A program made the translations under genes and the position numbers. From NCBI GenBank assembly GCA_020852815.1, contig JADZAN010000010.1, forward strand, positions 62,001 to 126,000: a stretch of DNA of 64,000 nt. The letters are read 5' to 3'. The stretch is from Gemmatimonadaceae bacterium. Lineage in GTDB: Bacteria > Gemmatimonadota > Gemmatimonadetes > Gemmatimonadales > Gemmatimonadaceae. Shown here one piece after another: positions 46,426 to 54,407 of the stretch; the first letter of the stretch is position 1; each line of letters opens with the position of its first letter. Under the pieces are notes generated by a model that saw nothing but the letters and a program-made list of their open reading frames with translations, made no database searches and was not told the origin of the DNA.

Positions 46426-49113
46426 ATGACAGGCTCCAAGCGCCCCGGGCGCTTTCTCCTTGCGTCTGCCCGCGCGTCGCGCGCCCTCGTGGCCGGGCTG
46501 CTGGCGGCGATCCCTGCCATGGCCATCCCAGCGCATGCGGCCCTGGCCCAGGGAGCGCGCGATTCGCTCCTCGTCCCGGGCGTCTCGCTCGCGCTGGCCA
46601 CATGGCGGGCCGAGCGTGTGCGCGACGTGCGCTACGACCTCGTGCTCGACGTCACCGCCGCCGACACCGCCACCGGTCGCGTGGCGATTCGCTTCGCCCT
46701 CAAGCGCCCCGGCGACGTCATTCTCGACTTTCGCGGCGCGCTCACCGGACGCGTGCGCGCCAACGGGCGCGTGCTCGGCAACGTGCCGTACAACGGCGCC
46801 CACCTGCGCATTCCCGCGAATGCGCTGCACGCCGGGAACAACCGCGTCGACCTCGAGTTCGCCACGCCCATTGCGGCTGCCGGCGCCAGCATCATCCGCG
46901 TCAAGGACCCGAGCGACTCGGCCACCTATCTCTACACGCTCCTCGTCCCGTCCGACGCGTCGCTCCTCTTTCCCTGTTTCGACCAGCCCGATCTCAAGGC
47001 GCGCGTCACCTTCACGCTCACCACGCCGTTCGGGTGGAAGGCCGTGGCCAACGGCACACGGCTGCGCAGTGCCCCCACCTCACGCGGCGTCGTGACCACG
47101 TTCCGCGAGACCGAGCCGCTCAGCACGTACCTCATCGCATTCGCCGCCGGGCCGTGGGAAGAGGTGCAAGCCAGGGGGAGCCGAAAGCCGATCTCGCTCT
47201 TCGTGCGCAAGTCACGACTGGCCGATGTGGACGCCGATTCGATCATCCTCGCCAACGATCGCGCGGCGACGTGGCTCGAGGACTACTTCCAGACGCGCTT
47301 TCCCTTCCAGAAGCTCGACCTCGTCCTCGCACCGGCCTTTCCCTTTGGCGGGATGGAGCACCCGGGGGCGGTCTTCTACTCCGAGGAACGCTTCGTCTTC
47401 CGCGAACGTCCCACCCTCCCGCAGAAGCTCGGTCGTACCGCCACGATCTATCACGAGATCGCCCACCAGTGGTTCGGCGACCTGGTGACCATGGCGTGGT
47501 TCGACGACCTCTGGCTCAAGGAAGGCTTCGCGACCTACATGGCGGCGAAGATGCAGGACGCCATCGATCCCTCGTCCGAGGCGTGGAAGACCTTCTACCT
47601 GCGCAACAAGCCCGCCGCGTACGCCGTCGATGCCACCGACGGGACGACGCCGGTGTGGCAGCGCCTGGGCAACCTGGACCAGGCCAAGAGCAACTACGGC
47701 GCGATCGTCTACAACAAGGCGCCCGGGATCCTCAAGCAACTCAACTTCCTGGTCGGCGACGAGGCGTTCCGCGAGGGATTGCAGCTGTTCGTGAAGCGCT
47801 ACGGCTACGCGAACGCCACGTGGCGCGACCTCCTGGATGCCATCGCCGTTCCCGCCAGGCGCCCGCTGCGCCCATGGGGGGACGACTTCATCCTGCGGCC
47901 GGGACTTCCCGTGCTGGAGCAGAAGCTCGACGTGCGCGATGGGCGCATTGCGCGCTTTGCCATCGTGCAGCGCCCCGCACGCGCACTCTCCGGGACGCGA
48001 GCGTGGCCCATGCGGCTCGAGCTGCTCGTCCTCCCCGAGAGCGGGGAAGCGCAGCGCATCCCGCTCACCATCACGCGCGACACGACTGTCGTCGACGAGC
48101 TGACGGGACGCGCCGCCCCCAACCTCGTCTTCGCCAACTCGCGCGACCAGGGGTACGCCCTCACCCTCCTCGACCCGCGCAGCGTCGCCTACGTCGAGCG
48201 GGAGATCGGCAACGTGCGGGATCCCTTCCTGCGCGCCATGCTGTGGGGAGCCATGTGGGACCTGGTGCGCGAGGCGCTCGTCTCGCCCGATCGTTTCGTT
48301 CGCGCCGCCCTGCGCGAATTGCCGCGCGAGCGAGACGAGCAGATCGTGAGCGGGATCATCGCGCGGCTCACGCGTGCCGCGACGGCCTACCTGTCGCCGG
48401 TCTCGCGCGATGCCTTCCTCCCCGATGTGGAGCGCACCCTGCTGGCGGGAGCCAACAACACCGAACTCCCCTACGGCATCCGCAAGGCGCACTACGACGC
48501 CTGGGTGCGCGTGGCGACCACGCAACCAACCGTCGACATGCTCGCGGGGATGCTGGACAGCGCCACGGTGGCCGGTGAGCCGCTGCGTCCCCCCACGCGC
48601 TGGGCAATCGTGACGCGGCTGGTCTCGTTAGGCCATCGCAGCGCCGACTCGCTGCTGCGCGCGGAGACGGCACGCGATCGCTCGGCCGAGGGAGCGCGCC
48701 GCGCCTTCGTGGCCGCGGCGGCACGCCCTGACTCCGCCACCAAGCGCGCCTACTTCGAGCGCTACTTCTCCGACAAGTCGCTCAACGAAGACTGGGCCAC
48801 CGCCTCGCTCGACGGCTTCAACACGCTCGAATCGCAGTCGCTCTCCCTCCCGTATCTCACCGCGGCGCTCGACTCGCTCCCGTGGATCCAGCGCAATCGC
48901 CGAATCTTCTTCGTCGGGGCGTGGATCGGCTCGTTCATCGAGGGGCAAACGAGTGAGCGCGCGCTGGCCATCGTGCGCGAGTTCCTCGACACACGGCGCA
49001 CCCTCCCAACCGACCTGCGGCTGAAGGTGCTGCAGTCCACCGACGAACTCGAACGCACCGTGCGCATCCAGCGCACTTTCGGCATTCCGTCGCGCAGCGC
49101 CTCGCCTCCCTGA
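46426..49113 (+). CDS. Exported M1 aminopeptidase with GGMEH motif
   Basis: 895-residue gluzincin with a signal peptide (cleavage near AALAQ). The zinc motif HEIAHQWFGD is complete (343-347), with the Glu of WLKEGFATY downstream. The exopeptidase motif GxMEN reads GGMEH at 308-312 (His312 instead of Asn), an unusual change at the substrate-N-terminus site. The catalytic Tyr is probably in SNYGAIVYNKA. ATG 46426 begins the signal peptide; TTG 46402 is an alternative. Confidence 0.92.
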   Translation: MTGSKRPGRFLLASARASRALVAGLLAAIPAMAIPAHAALAQGARDSLLVPGVSLALATWRAERVRDVRYDLVLDVTAADTATGRVAIRFALKRPGDVILDFRGALTGRVRANGRVLGNVPYNGAHLRIPANALHAGNNRVDLEFATPIAAAGASIIRVKDPSDSATYLYTLLVPSDASLLFPCFDQPDLKARVTFTLTTPFGWKAVANGTRLRSAPTSRGVVTTFRETEPLSTYLIAFAAGPWEEVQARGSRKPISLFVRKSRLADVDADSIILANDRAATWLEDYFQTRFPFQKLDLVLAPAFPFGGMEHPGAVFYSEERFVFRERPTLPQKLGRTATIYHEIAHQWFGDLVTMAWFDDLWLKEGFATYMAAKMQDAIDPSSEAWKTFYLRNKPAAYAVDATDGTTPVWQRLGNLDQAKSNYGAIVYNKAPGILKQLNFLVGDEAFREGLQLFVKRYGYANATWRDLLDAIAVPARRPLRPWGDDFILRPGLPVLEQKLDVRDGRIARFAIVQRPARALSGTRAWPMRLELLVLPESGEAQRIPLTITRDTTVVDELTGRAAPNLVFANSRDQGYALTLLDPRSVAYVEREIGNVRDPFLRAMLWGAMWDLVREALVSPDRFVRAALRELPRERDEQIVSGIIARLTRAATAYLSPVSRDAFLPDVERTLLAGANNTELPYGIRKAHYDAWVRVATTQPTVDMLAGMLDSATVAGEPLRPPTRWAIVTRLVSLGHRSADSLLRAETARDRSAEGARRAFVAAAARPDSATKRAYFERYFSDKSLNEDWATASLDGFNTLESQSLSLPYLTAALDSLPWIQRNRRIFFVGAWIGSFIEGQTSERALAIVREFLDTRRTLPTDLRLKVLQSTDELERTVRIQRTFGIPSRSASPP

Positions 49114-49467
49114 CGCGGAGGGAGCTAGGCCGGGTTGGATTCCTCCAGGAGAGCAGGGCGCCCAAGCGCTCGTCCACCCCCGAATTGCGGCACCGAGCCG
49201 TCGATCGCACGCCACAGCCGTCCGCCAGCGCCGAGTGGGCGTACGTCTCCTGCCTCGCGTGATGCGGCGCACTTGGCGGGATGCGGTACCGGGTGAACAA
49301 GATTCCAGGGGATGAATTACGGCAAGTGCGCGCCGCAACGCCTTGTTTGACAACAGGATGCGAGTCGCTATCTCACCCGATACATGCAATTCCGGAGGCT
49401 GGCGGGCACGTACTCTGCTTCAATTAGCAGCGCGCAACCTTGTGCAAATAGCCGAGGAGGCGAATTA
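49114..49467. other. Intergenic region, about 350 bp, lower GC
   Basis: Between the M1 gene and the TPR gene. The second half is visibly less GC-rich than its neighbours, consistent with a regulatory region or local transfer. It holds a promoter candidate at 49347-49374 and a short hairpin that pairs GGAGGC with GCCTCC (49456-49475) across the translation start. Confidence 0.6.
49347..49374 (+). promoter_or_regulatory. Promoter candidate for TPR gene
   Basis: A consensus TTGACA (49347-49352) is followed after 16 bases by TATCTC. It lies about 95-130 bases upstream of the TPR coding start. Confidence 0.45.
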
Positions 49468-49475
49468 TTGCCTCC
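49456..49475 (+). promoter_or_regulatory. Hairpin covering a ribosome-binding site
   Basis: GGAGGC and GCCTCC pair around an eight-base A/T-rich loop. GGAGG is seven bases from an in-frame TTG (49468), so folding would hide both the Shine-Dalgarno and that start. Confidence 0.5.
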
Positions 49476-49500
49476 CAACTCAGCCCGGTGGTCGGAGCCC

Positions 49501-50772
49501 ATGCTTGCTCCTCTCAGCCCGCTCGACGCCTATCGCAACGATCTCGACCGGGATCATCGCCGGTCGGAATTCGGGAACGCCGATACCGTCTGGCTCTTGT
49601 TGTCCCATTGTCTCAGCCGCCTGAGCAAGGTGGGTGAGGTAGTGCGTGACCAACTTGCCCTGCAGTCGGCCAATGCGCTGCGCGACCTTGCCGACTCGGC
49701 GCAGGGGACTTTCGTGGGCGACGCCGCGCACCTGAACGACCTGCGCATGATGATCGCCGGGCTGTCGGCGATCGAGACCCGCGCCGGCGCCAATTCCGTC
49801 TCGCGCGCCTGCCGTGGCTTCGCGGCGCGCATGGCCGAGTCGGGGGCGCTATCGGTGGCTTACTCGGTCCTCGGCTCTGCGCGGACCGTTGCCGCCGATG
49901 CCTCCGATCGCGAGCGCGGGCTGCTGGCCGCAGACCAGGCACGCGTTGCGCGCCAACTGGGTGAGCTGGACAGCGCCGACGAACTGTACCGCACCGCCAG
50001 CGCCATTGGCGAGCGGTCCTCCGACGACGAGCTGCTCTCTCGCTCCTCGCTGGGGCGCGGCGTCATCGCGCGTGTTCGCGGCAACTACCCGCGCGCGCGC
50101 GCCTTCTTCCAGCATGGACTCAACCTGGCCACGACGGCGGGATCGCGTGAACTGGAGTTCTTTGCGCACCAGGGCCTCACCATTGTCACCTGCGTGACCG
50201 GTGACCCGGACGCTGCGATTCGCCACGGGTGGGAGGCCTTCCGCCTGGCGATGGGCGATGTCACGCGCGAATCGGAAACGCTGACCAACCTGGCCCAGCT
50301 TTGCCTCGAGTACGGGTACCCTCGGGCGGCGCTGCGCGGCTTCTTCTCGGCGTTGGCCCGCACCGACAGGCTGCGCGTCAGGCTGTCGGCGCTGGGCGGG
50401 GCAGCGCTCGCGGCTGGCCGCCTCGAGGATCTCCCGCTTCTGACCCGGCTGCAGAGTGAACTGCTGCAGACGATCGAGGAGTCGTCGCTGCCGTACGAGA
50501 ACGCCCAAGGGCTCTATCACCTTTCCGCGGCGTATCTGGCGTTGGGCGACGAGGTGACCGCCGAGCGCTTCCGCCAGGAAGTGGCGCGTATCGCGGTCGC
50601 GCGCGGGTATTATGAGCTGTCGCATCAGGTGGAACGCGCCGAGCTCGCGCGGGACGCCCGGTTGGAGGCCCAGCGCGAGCTCGGAGACTCGTCTCGCGAC
50701 GTCGTGACTACCTTGGAGCGCTTCGAGCCCGACGCCGAAGCGCTCGCCTTCGCCACTAGATGTGCGGATTGA
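49501..50772 (+). CDS. TPR solenoid protein, possible peptide receptor
   Basis: 423-residue protein from ATG 49501, or 434 from TTG 49468, which has GGAGG seven bases upstream and may be the true start. Most of the length is helix-turn-helix repeats of TPR type (for example LDSADELYRTASAIGE, YPRARAFFQHGLNLATTAG, YPRAALRGFFSALAR). No N-terminal DNA-binding domain, signal peptide or membrane segment. Its last seven codons lie inside the tandem repeat of the convergent lipoprotein gene (17-bp overlap). TPR solenoids bind peptides, so the neighbour's repeat peptide is a candidate ligand; this is inference. Confidence 0.75.
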   Translation: MLAPLSPLDAYRNDLDRDHRRSEFGNADTVWLLLSHCLSRLSKVGEVVRDQLALQSANALRDLADSAQGTFVGDAAHLNDLRMMIAGLSAIETRAGANSVSRACRGFAARMAESGALSVAYSVLGSARTVAADASDRERGLLAADQARVARQLGELDSADELYRTASAIGERSSDDELLSRSSLGRGVIARVRGNYPRARAFFQHGLNLATTAGSRELEFFAHQGLTIVTCVTGDPDAAIRHGWEAFRLAMGDVTRESETLTNLAQLCLEYGYPRAALRGFFSALARTDRLRVRLSALGGAALAAGRLEDLPLLTRLQSELLQTIEESSLPYENAQGLYHLSAAYLALGDEVTAERFRQEVARIAVARGYYELSHQVERAELARDARLEAQRELGDSSRDVVTTLERFEPDAEALAFATRCAD

Positions 50773-50950
50773 CGAAGTCGATGTGCGGATTGACGAAGTC
50801 GATGTGAGGATTCACGAAGTCCGAATTGATGCACTTCGCTGACTTCGCGTCACAGCGCGCGGCGCTGTCGGGACCCATCGGGGACGACGAGCAGGCGGCG
50901 ACGCTGACGACGACGAGGGCGTAGGCGGCGAAACGAGTTGCACGGTTCAT
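50756..50950 (-). CDS. 64-residue lipoprotein with three DFVNPHI repeats
   Basis: Short but well-formed gene: ATG 50950 has GAGG upstream, and residues 1-20 form a lipoprotein signal (basic MNRATR, hydrophobic core, lipobox VAAC with Cys20). The mature part has Cys33 and Cys40 followed by three exact tandem copies of Asp-Phe-Val-Asn-Pro-His-Ile at residues 44-64, ending at the stop. At DNA level the repeats are three 21-bp units, two identical and one with two changes. Codon use fits the genome. No family recognised; possible roles are a peptide signal precursor, metal-binding surface lipoprotein or a substrate for a processing enzyme. Confidence 0.75.
   Translation of the reverse strand: MNRATRFAAYALVVVSVAACSSSPMGPDSAARCDAKSAKCINSDFVNPHIDFVNPHIDFVNPHI
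50759..50821. repeat. Three 21-bp tandem repeats
   Basis: Units 50759-50779 and 50780-50800 are identical; 50801-50821 differs at two positions (50807 and 50813). The array encodes the C terminus of the small lipoprotein on the minus strand, and its first copy overlaps the 3' end of the TPR gene on the plus strand. Confidence 0.95.
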
Positions 50951-51013
50951 ACGGTGGCCTCAGGGCGAAGTGGTGGTTGGGGGAAACCTGTCATGTCCTC
51001 GCGTACGACACCG

Positions 51014-51044
51014 ACACCGTATGGGCAATCCCCATACATGGTGT
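51014..51044. promoter_or_regulatory. 31-bp palindrome, probable operator
   Basis: ACACC-GTATGGG, a five-base centre, then CCCATAC-(AT)-GGTGT: 12 pairs with one two-base bulge. It lies in the 117-bp gap between the divergent lipoprotein and AraC-type regulator genes, ending 23 bases before the regulator start. A fold-back symmetric site here is typical of an autoregulated operator; a leader hairpin is the alternative. Confidence 0.65.
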
Positions 51045-51067
51045 AACCTCGTCCTTGAAATCACCGG

Positions 51068-51865
51068 ATGATCGTTGCCGCCCTGGTATGGGATCCGGCG
51101 TCGCGGGCTCGGCTGAACGAAGCGCTGCGCGGGCACGCGACCGTTCGCTGGTGTGAGCGTCAGTCCGAACTGCTGGCCCTCGTCGAGAGCAACCTCGCCG
51201 GCGTCGCGGTCGTCGATACGCGCGACCGGGAGGGGCAATCCACCCTTCCCATCGTCAGGCAGGTGCGCGAACGCTTCCCCAGCGTCCCGGTCCTCCTGTA
51301 CTTCGCCATCTCTCCCGACACATCGCGCGACGTGCTCGCCTTTGCGCGCGCGGGGATCAACGATCTGGTCCTTCGCGACGTGGACGACCTGCGCCACTCC
51401 CTGCGCTCGGCGCTCGCCGCGGCGGCGGATCATTGCTCGGCTCGCTCGATCGTCGCCGAGCTCGAGACGCACTTTCCGGCCAACGTGGTCCCCATGGTGC
51501 AGTTCTGCCTGGAGAACGGGCGACATGCCATCACCGTCGAACAGGTGGCCGAAGCGCTCAACGTCCATCGCAAGACGCTCGTGGGGCGGCTCAAGGGGGC
51601 GCACCTGCCAACGCCCAGCGCGCTCATTTCATGGTGTCGCCTCCTGACCGCGGCCCGCCTGCTCGAGGACCCGGGGCGTTCGGTTGAACAGGTGGCGCTG
51701 ATTCTCGACTTCCCGTCCGGGACGTCGATGCGGAACATGATGAAGCGCTACACGGGACTGCGCCCCAACGAGATTCGGGAGAACGGCGGGGTACGATGTG
51801 TCCTGCACGCGCTCAAGCGCGAGTTGGCGATTCCCGCCGGCGGCGAGAATCGAGCGGCCAGCTGA
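51068..51865 (+). CDS. AraC-type regulator with degenerate receiver domain
   Basis: 265 residues. The N-terminal 120 residues look like a response-regulator fold: Asp50 (VVDTRD) sits at the phosphorylation strand, but the usual second N-terminal acidic residue and conserved Lys are missing (only D9; LRDVDD), so it is a pseudo-receiver. The C-terminal 110 residues form the two-helix-turn-helix AraC DNA-binding domain (ITVEQVAEALNVHRKTL ... SVEQVALILDFPSGTSMRNMMKRYTGLRPNEIRENGG). No kinase is nearby. It is divergent from the repeat lipoprotein and probably controls it. Confidence 0.83.
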   Translation: MIVAALVWDPASRARLNEALRGHATVRWCERQSELLALVESNLAGVAVVDTRDREGQSTLPIVRQVRERFPSVPVLLYFAISPDTSRDVLAFARAGINDLVLRDVDDLRHSLRSALAAAADHCSARSIVAELETHFPANVVPMVQFCLENGRHAITVEQVAEALNVHRKTLVGRLKGAHLPTPSALISWCRLLTAARLLEDPGRSVEQVALILDFPSGTSMRNMMKRYTGLRPNEIRENGGVRCVLHALKRELAIPAGGENRAAS

Positions 51866-51941
51866 CTGCTTGGCGCTGGTCTCACGGCGCCCATGGAGCG
51901 GTGCCTTGCGCGCGGGCCTTCCCTGACGAGCATCGGACGCG

Positions 51942-53330
51942 TTAGGGGAATCGCTGTCCGCCCTTGATGACCACGCGCACGTCGCGCATGACGGTCATGT
52001 CGGCGAGCGGATTTCCCTTGACCATGATGATGTCGGCGTAGCGCCCAGGCGCGAGCACCCCGATGTTGGCCTCCTGCCTGAGGAAGCGCGCGGGCCACAG
52101 CGTGGCGGATTGAATCGTCTCCATCGGCGAGACGCCGAACTCGACGAACTTCACCATCTCCCGCCAGGTGGCGTCGTTATGGAACATGGCGGGAATGCCG
52201 GCGTCGGTCCCGATCATGAAGCGCACGCCGGTCTCGCGCAGCTGGCGGAACTTGGTGGGGAGGAGCGGGAGTCGCGACGGGAAGAGCGCGTAATACGGGA
52301 GTTGCGGGATGTGCTCCAGCGACGCGCGGATCTCCTGCGCCATGTCTTGTGGCATGAAGGCGCGCCACGCCGGGTCGTCGAGGCGTTCGGGGAAGACGGA
52401 GCCGGTTTCGTAGAGCGTGTAGAGCGGGGAGACGGTCGGCGTCCAGTACAGGGAGGAGTTGCGTTCGCGCAGCTGCTGCAGCACATCGTCGGGGTAGCCT
52501 GGGGCGGTGCCGAGCCCGGTGTGCTCGAAGTTGTCGACGCCATGCGTGAGCCCCACGCGGATCTCGGCCATGCGATGGGCGTGCGCGACCACCGGCTTGC
52601 CGTTCTTGTGCGCGGTGGCGACGACGGCGGCGACTTCGGCGTCGGTCATCTGGTCCTGGTCGATGAGCTTCACGACGTCGACGCCGGCGTCGATGATGCG
52701 TTGCACCTTTTGTCGCGCGTCGTCGGCGCCGTTCACGCCCCAGCGAAACGCCTCCTCGTACTTCTCGTAGGCTTCGTGCTGGATGAATGGCCCGGAGACG
52801 AAGAGCCGCGGGCCGGGGATCTCGCCAGCCGCAATGCGCCGCTTCACGCTCAGGATGTCCTCGAGGCGGGCCCCCAGGTCGCGCGCCGAGGTGACGCCCG
52901 CCGAGAGCAGCTGGCGGGCGGCGATCGGCATCACGACCGAGGCGTCGCGGGTGCCGTAGAGGTCGTCCCATCGCTTGTAGTCGCCGTGCCCCACGATGTG
53001 GAGGTGCACGTGCATGTCGATGAGGCCGGGCATGACCGTGTGGCCATTGGCATCGATGATCGGGGTGCCGGCGGGGACCTTCACCTCGTTGTCGCGCCCG
53101 ACGGCGACAATGCGCTCGCCGGCCACGAGGATGACGCCGTTCTCGATTACCGGGCCGCCGTAGCCGTCGATGATGCGCCCGCCGACGATGGCGAGGGTGG
53201 GGCGGGGCGCGCCCTGGGCAGCTGCAACGCGCCACCCCGGGATAACGGCCAGGGCGGCGAGGGCGGCCACGGCGGTCGCGGCGAGAAGGCGGGAGCGAGC
53301 AACGCCGAACGATCGAACGCGCATGGGCAT
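51942..53330 (-). CDS. Exported amidohydrolase (imidazolonepropionase-like)
   Basis: 462-residue secreted metal-dependent hydrolase of the amidohydrolase superfamily. Signal peptide, then GLIDMHVHLHI (metal HxH), the Lys of VKLIDQDQM, VVAHAHRMAEI, the His of FEHTG and GTDAGIPAMFHN (metal Asp). Substrate not predictable; homologues are annotated as prolidase-like or dipeptidase-type. It starts one base inside the preceding nitronate monooxygenase stop (TGATG). Confidence 0.88.
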   Translation of the reverse strand: MPMRVRSFGVARSRLLAATAVAALAALAVIPGWRVAAAQGAPRPTLAIVGGRIIDGYGGPVIENGVILVAGERIVAVGRDNEVKVPAGTPIIDANGHTVMPGLIDMHVHLHIVGHGDYKRWDDLYGTRDASVVMPIAARQLLSAGVTSARDLGARLEDILSVKRRIAAGEIPGPRLFVSGPFIQHEAYEKYEEAFRWGVNGADDARQKVQRIIDAGVDVVKLIDQDQMTDAEVAAVVATAHKNGKPVVAHAHRMAEIRVGLTHGVDNFEHTGLGTAPGYPDDVLQQLRERNSSLYWTPTVSPLYTLYETGSVFPERLDDPAWRAFMPQDMAQEIRASLEHIPQLPYYALFPSRLPLLPTKFRQLRETGVRFMIGTDAGIPAMFHNDATWREMVKFVEFGVSPMETIQSATLWPARFLRQEANIGVLAPGRYADIIMVKGNPLADMTVMRDVRVVIKGGQRFP

Positions 53331-54328
53331 CAGGCGTGGGAGGTGAGGGGCGGCGCGGGCACGGTCGCGCGGCGAAAGCGATCGAGGATCGTGGCCACGG
53401 GCTCCACGGCGTGGATCCCTGCCACGCTGCGGCCGGCCTGCCAGTAGTCGCGCGACGCGTCGCCGCGCGCATTCGAACGTTTGAGCGACAGCACGGAGCG
53501 CAGTGCGTAGATGGTGCGCATCCACTTCTTGGTGGTGCGAGCGCGCAGGAGCCATCGCGCCAGCGGGCCGGCGTGCAGCCCGATGCGCTGGATGTAGGGG
53601 GTGTTGATCACGGCGACCGGGACGCCGGTGAGGCGCTCGGTGAGGACGATGTCCTGCGCATCGGCGTCGACGATCCCCTGCTTGTAGCGGGGGTGCGCGC
53701 TGCACTCGTCGGTGGCAATGAAGCGCGTCCCCATCTGCACGCCGGCATAGCCGAGCGAGAGTGCGCGCGCGTAGTCATCGACGTCGCCGATCCCGCCCGC
53801 GCACACGAGGGGGAGGGCAAACGGGGCGAGTTCGTCGTACAGCGCTTCCATGGTGCGCGAGCCGGCATGCCCGCCGGCACGCGCGTTTACCCCGATGAGG
53901 CCATCGCACCCGGCGTCCACCCCCTTGCGCGCCCACCGCGCCTCGGTCACGTCGTGGTAGACGACTCCGCCAGCTGCATGCACGCGGTCGCACACCCAGC
54001 GCGGGTTTCCCAGCGACGTGACGAAGAAGCGAACCCCTTCCTCGAGCGCGATCTCGACCCATCGCACCATGCGCTCGTGATAGGTGCGCGAGGTGGCCTC
54101 GATGAGCGCGTTCATCCCGATCGGGCGTCCGCCGGCGAGGCGCCGCATGAGGCGCACCCCCTCGCGGAAGTCGTGCCCGTGCACGTAGGTGAGCGAGATG
54201 GGCTGCAGGATGCCTAACGCGCCGGCCGCGGAAACGGCGGCCACCAGCGCCGGGTTGGAGCAGGGGTACATCGCCCCGCACAGAATGGGGAGCTCGATGC
54301 CGGCGTGGCGCGTGAGCGGCGTATCCAT
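53330..54328 (-). CDS. Nitronate monooxygenase (2-nitropropane dioxygenase)
   Basis: 332-residue FMN TIM barrel. Motifs: PILCGAMYPCSNPALVAAVSAAGALGIL at the N terminus (flavin region in part), GVNARAGGHAG, VCAGGIGD and GVQMGTRFIATDE (phosphate-binding). It oxidises alkyl nitronates such as propionate-3-nitronate or acts on related flavin substrates; the class-I/II distinction cannot be settled here. The first gene of a two-gene minus-strand operon. Confidence 0.87.
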   Translation of the reverse strand: MDTPLTRHAGIELPILCGAMYPCSNPALVAAVSAAGALGILQPISLTYVHGHDFREGVRLMRRLAGGRPIGMNALIEATSRTYHERMVRWVEIALEEGVRFFVTSLGNPRWVCDRVHAAGGVVYHDVTEARWARKGVDAGCDGLIGVNARAGGHAGSRTMEALYDELAPFALPLVCAGGIGDVDDYARALSLGYAGVQMGTRFIATDECSAHPRYKQGIVDADAQDIVLTERLTGVPVAVINTPYIQRIGLHAGPLARWLLRARTTKKWMRTIYALRSVLSLKRSNARGDASRDYWQAGRSVAGIHAVEPVATILDRFRRATVPAPPLTSHA

Positions 54329-54407
54329 CGGTGCGGCAGAACCTACAGCGTGCGCCCCTGCCTGACGAGGGGCGCCGATGGTTGCCGCGACGAGCGCCCG
54401 ACGTTCC

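Noticed and set aside
50759-50821. Short CRISPR array
   Set aside because: The 21-bp units are contiguous without spacers and encode a protein repeat in frame.
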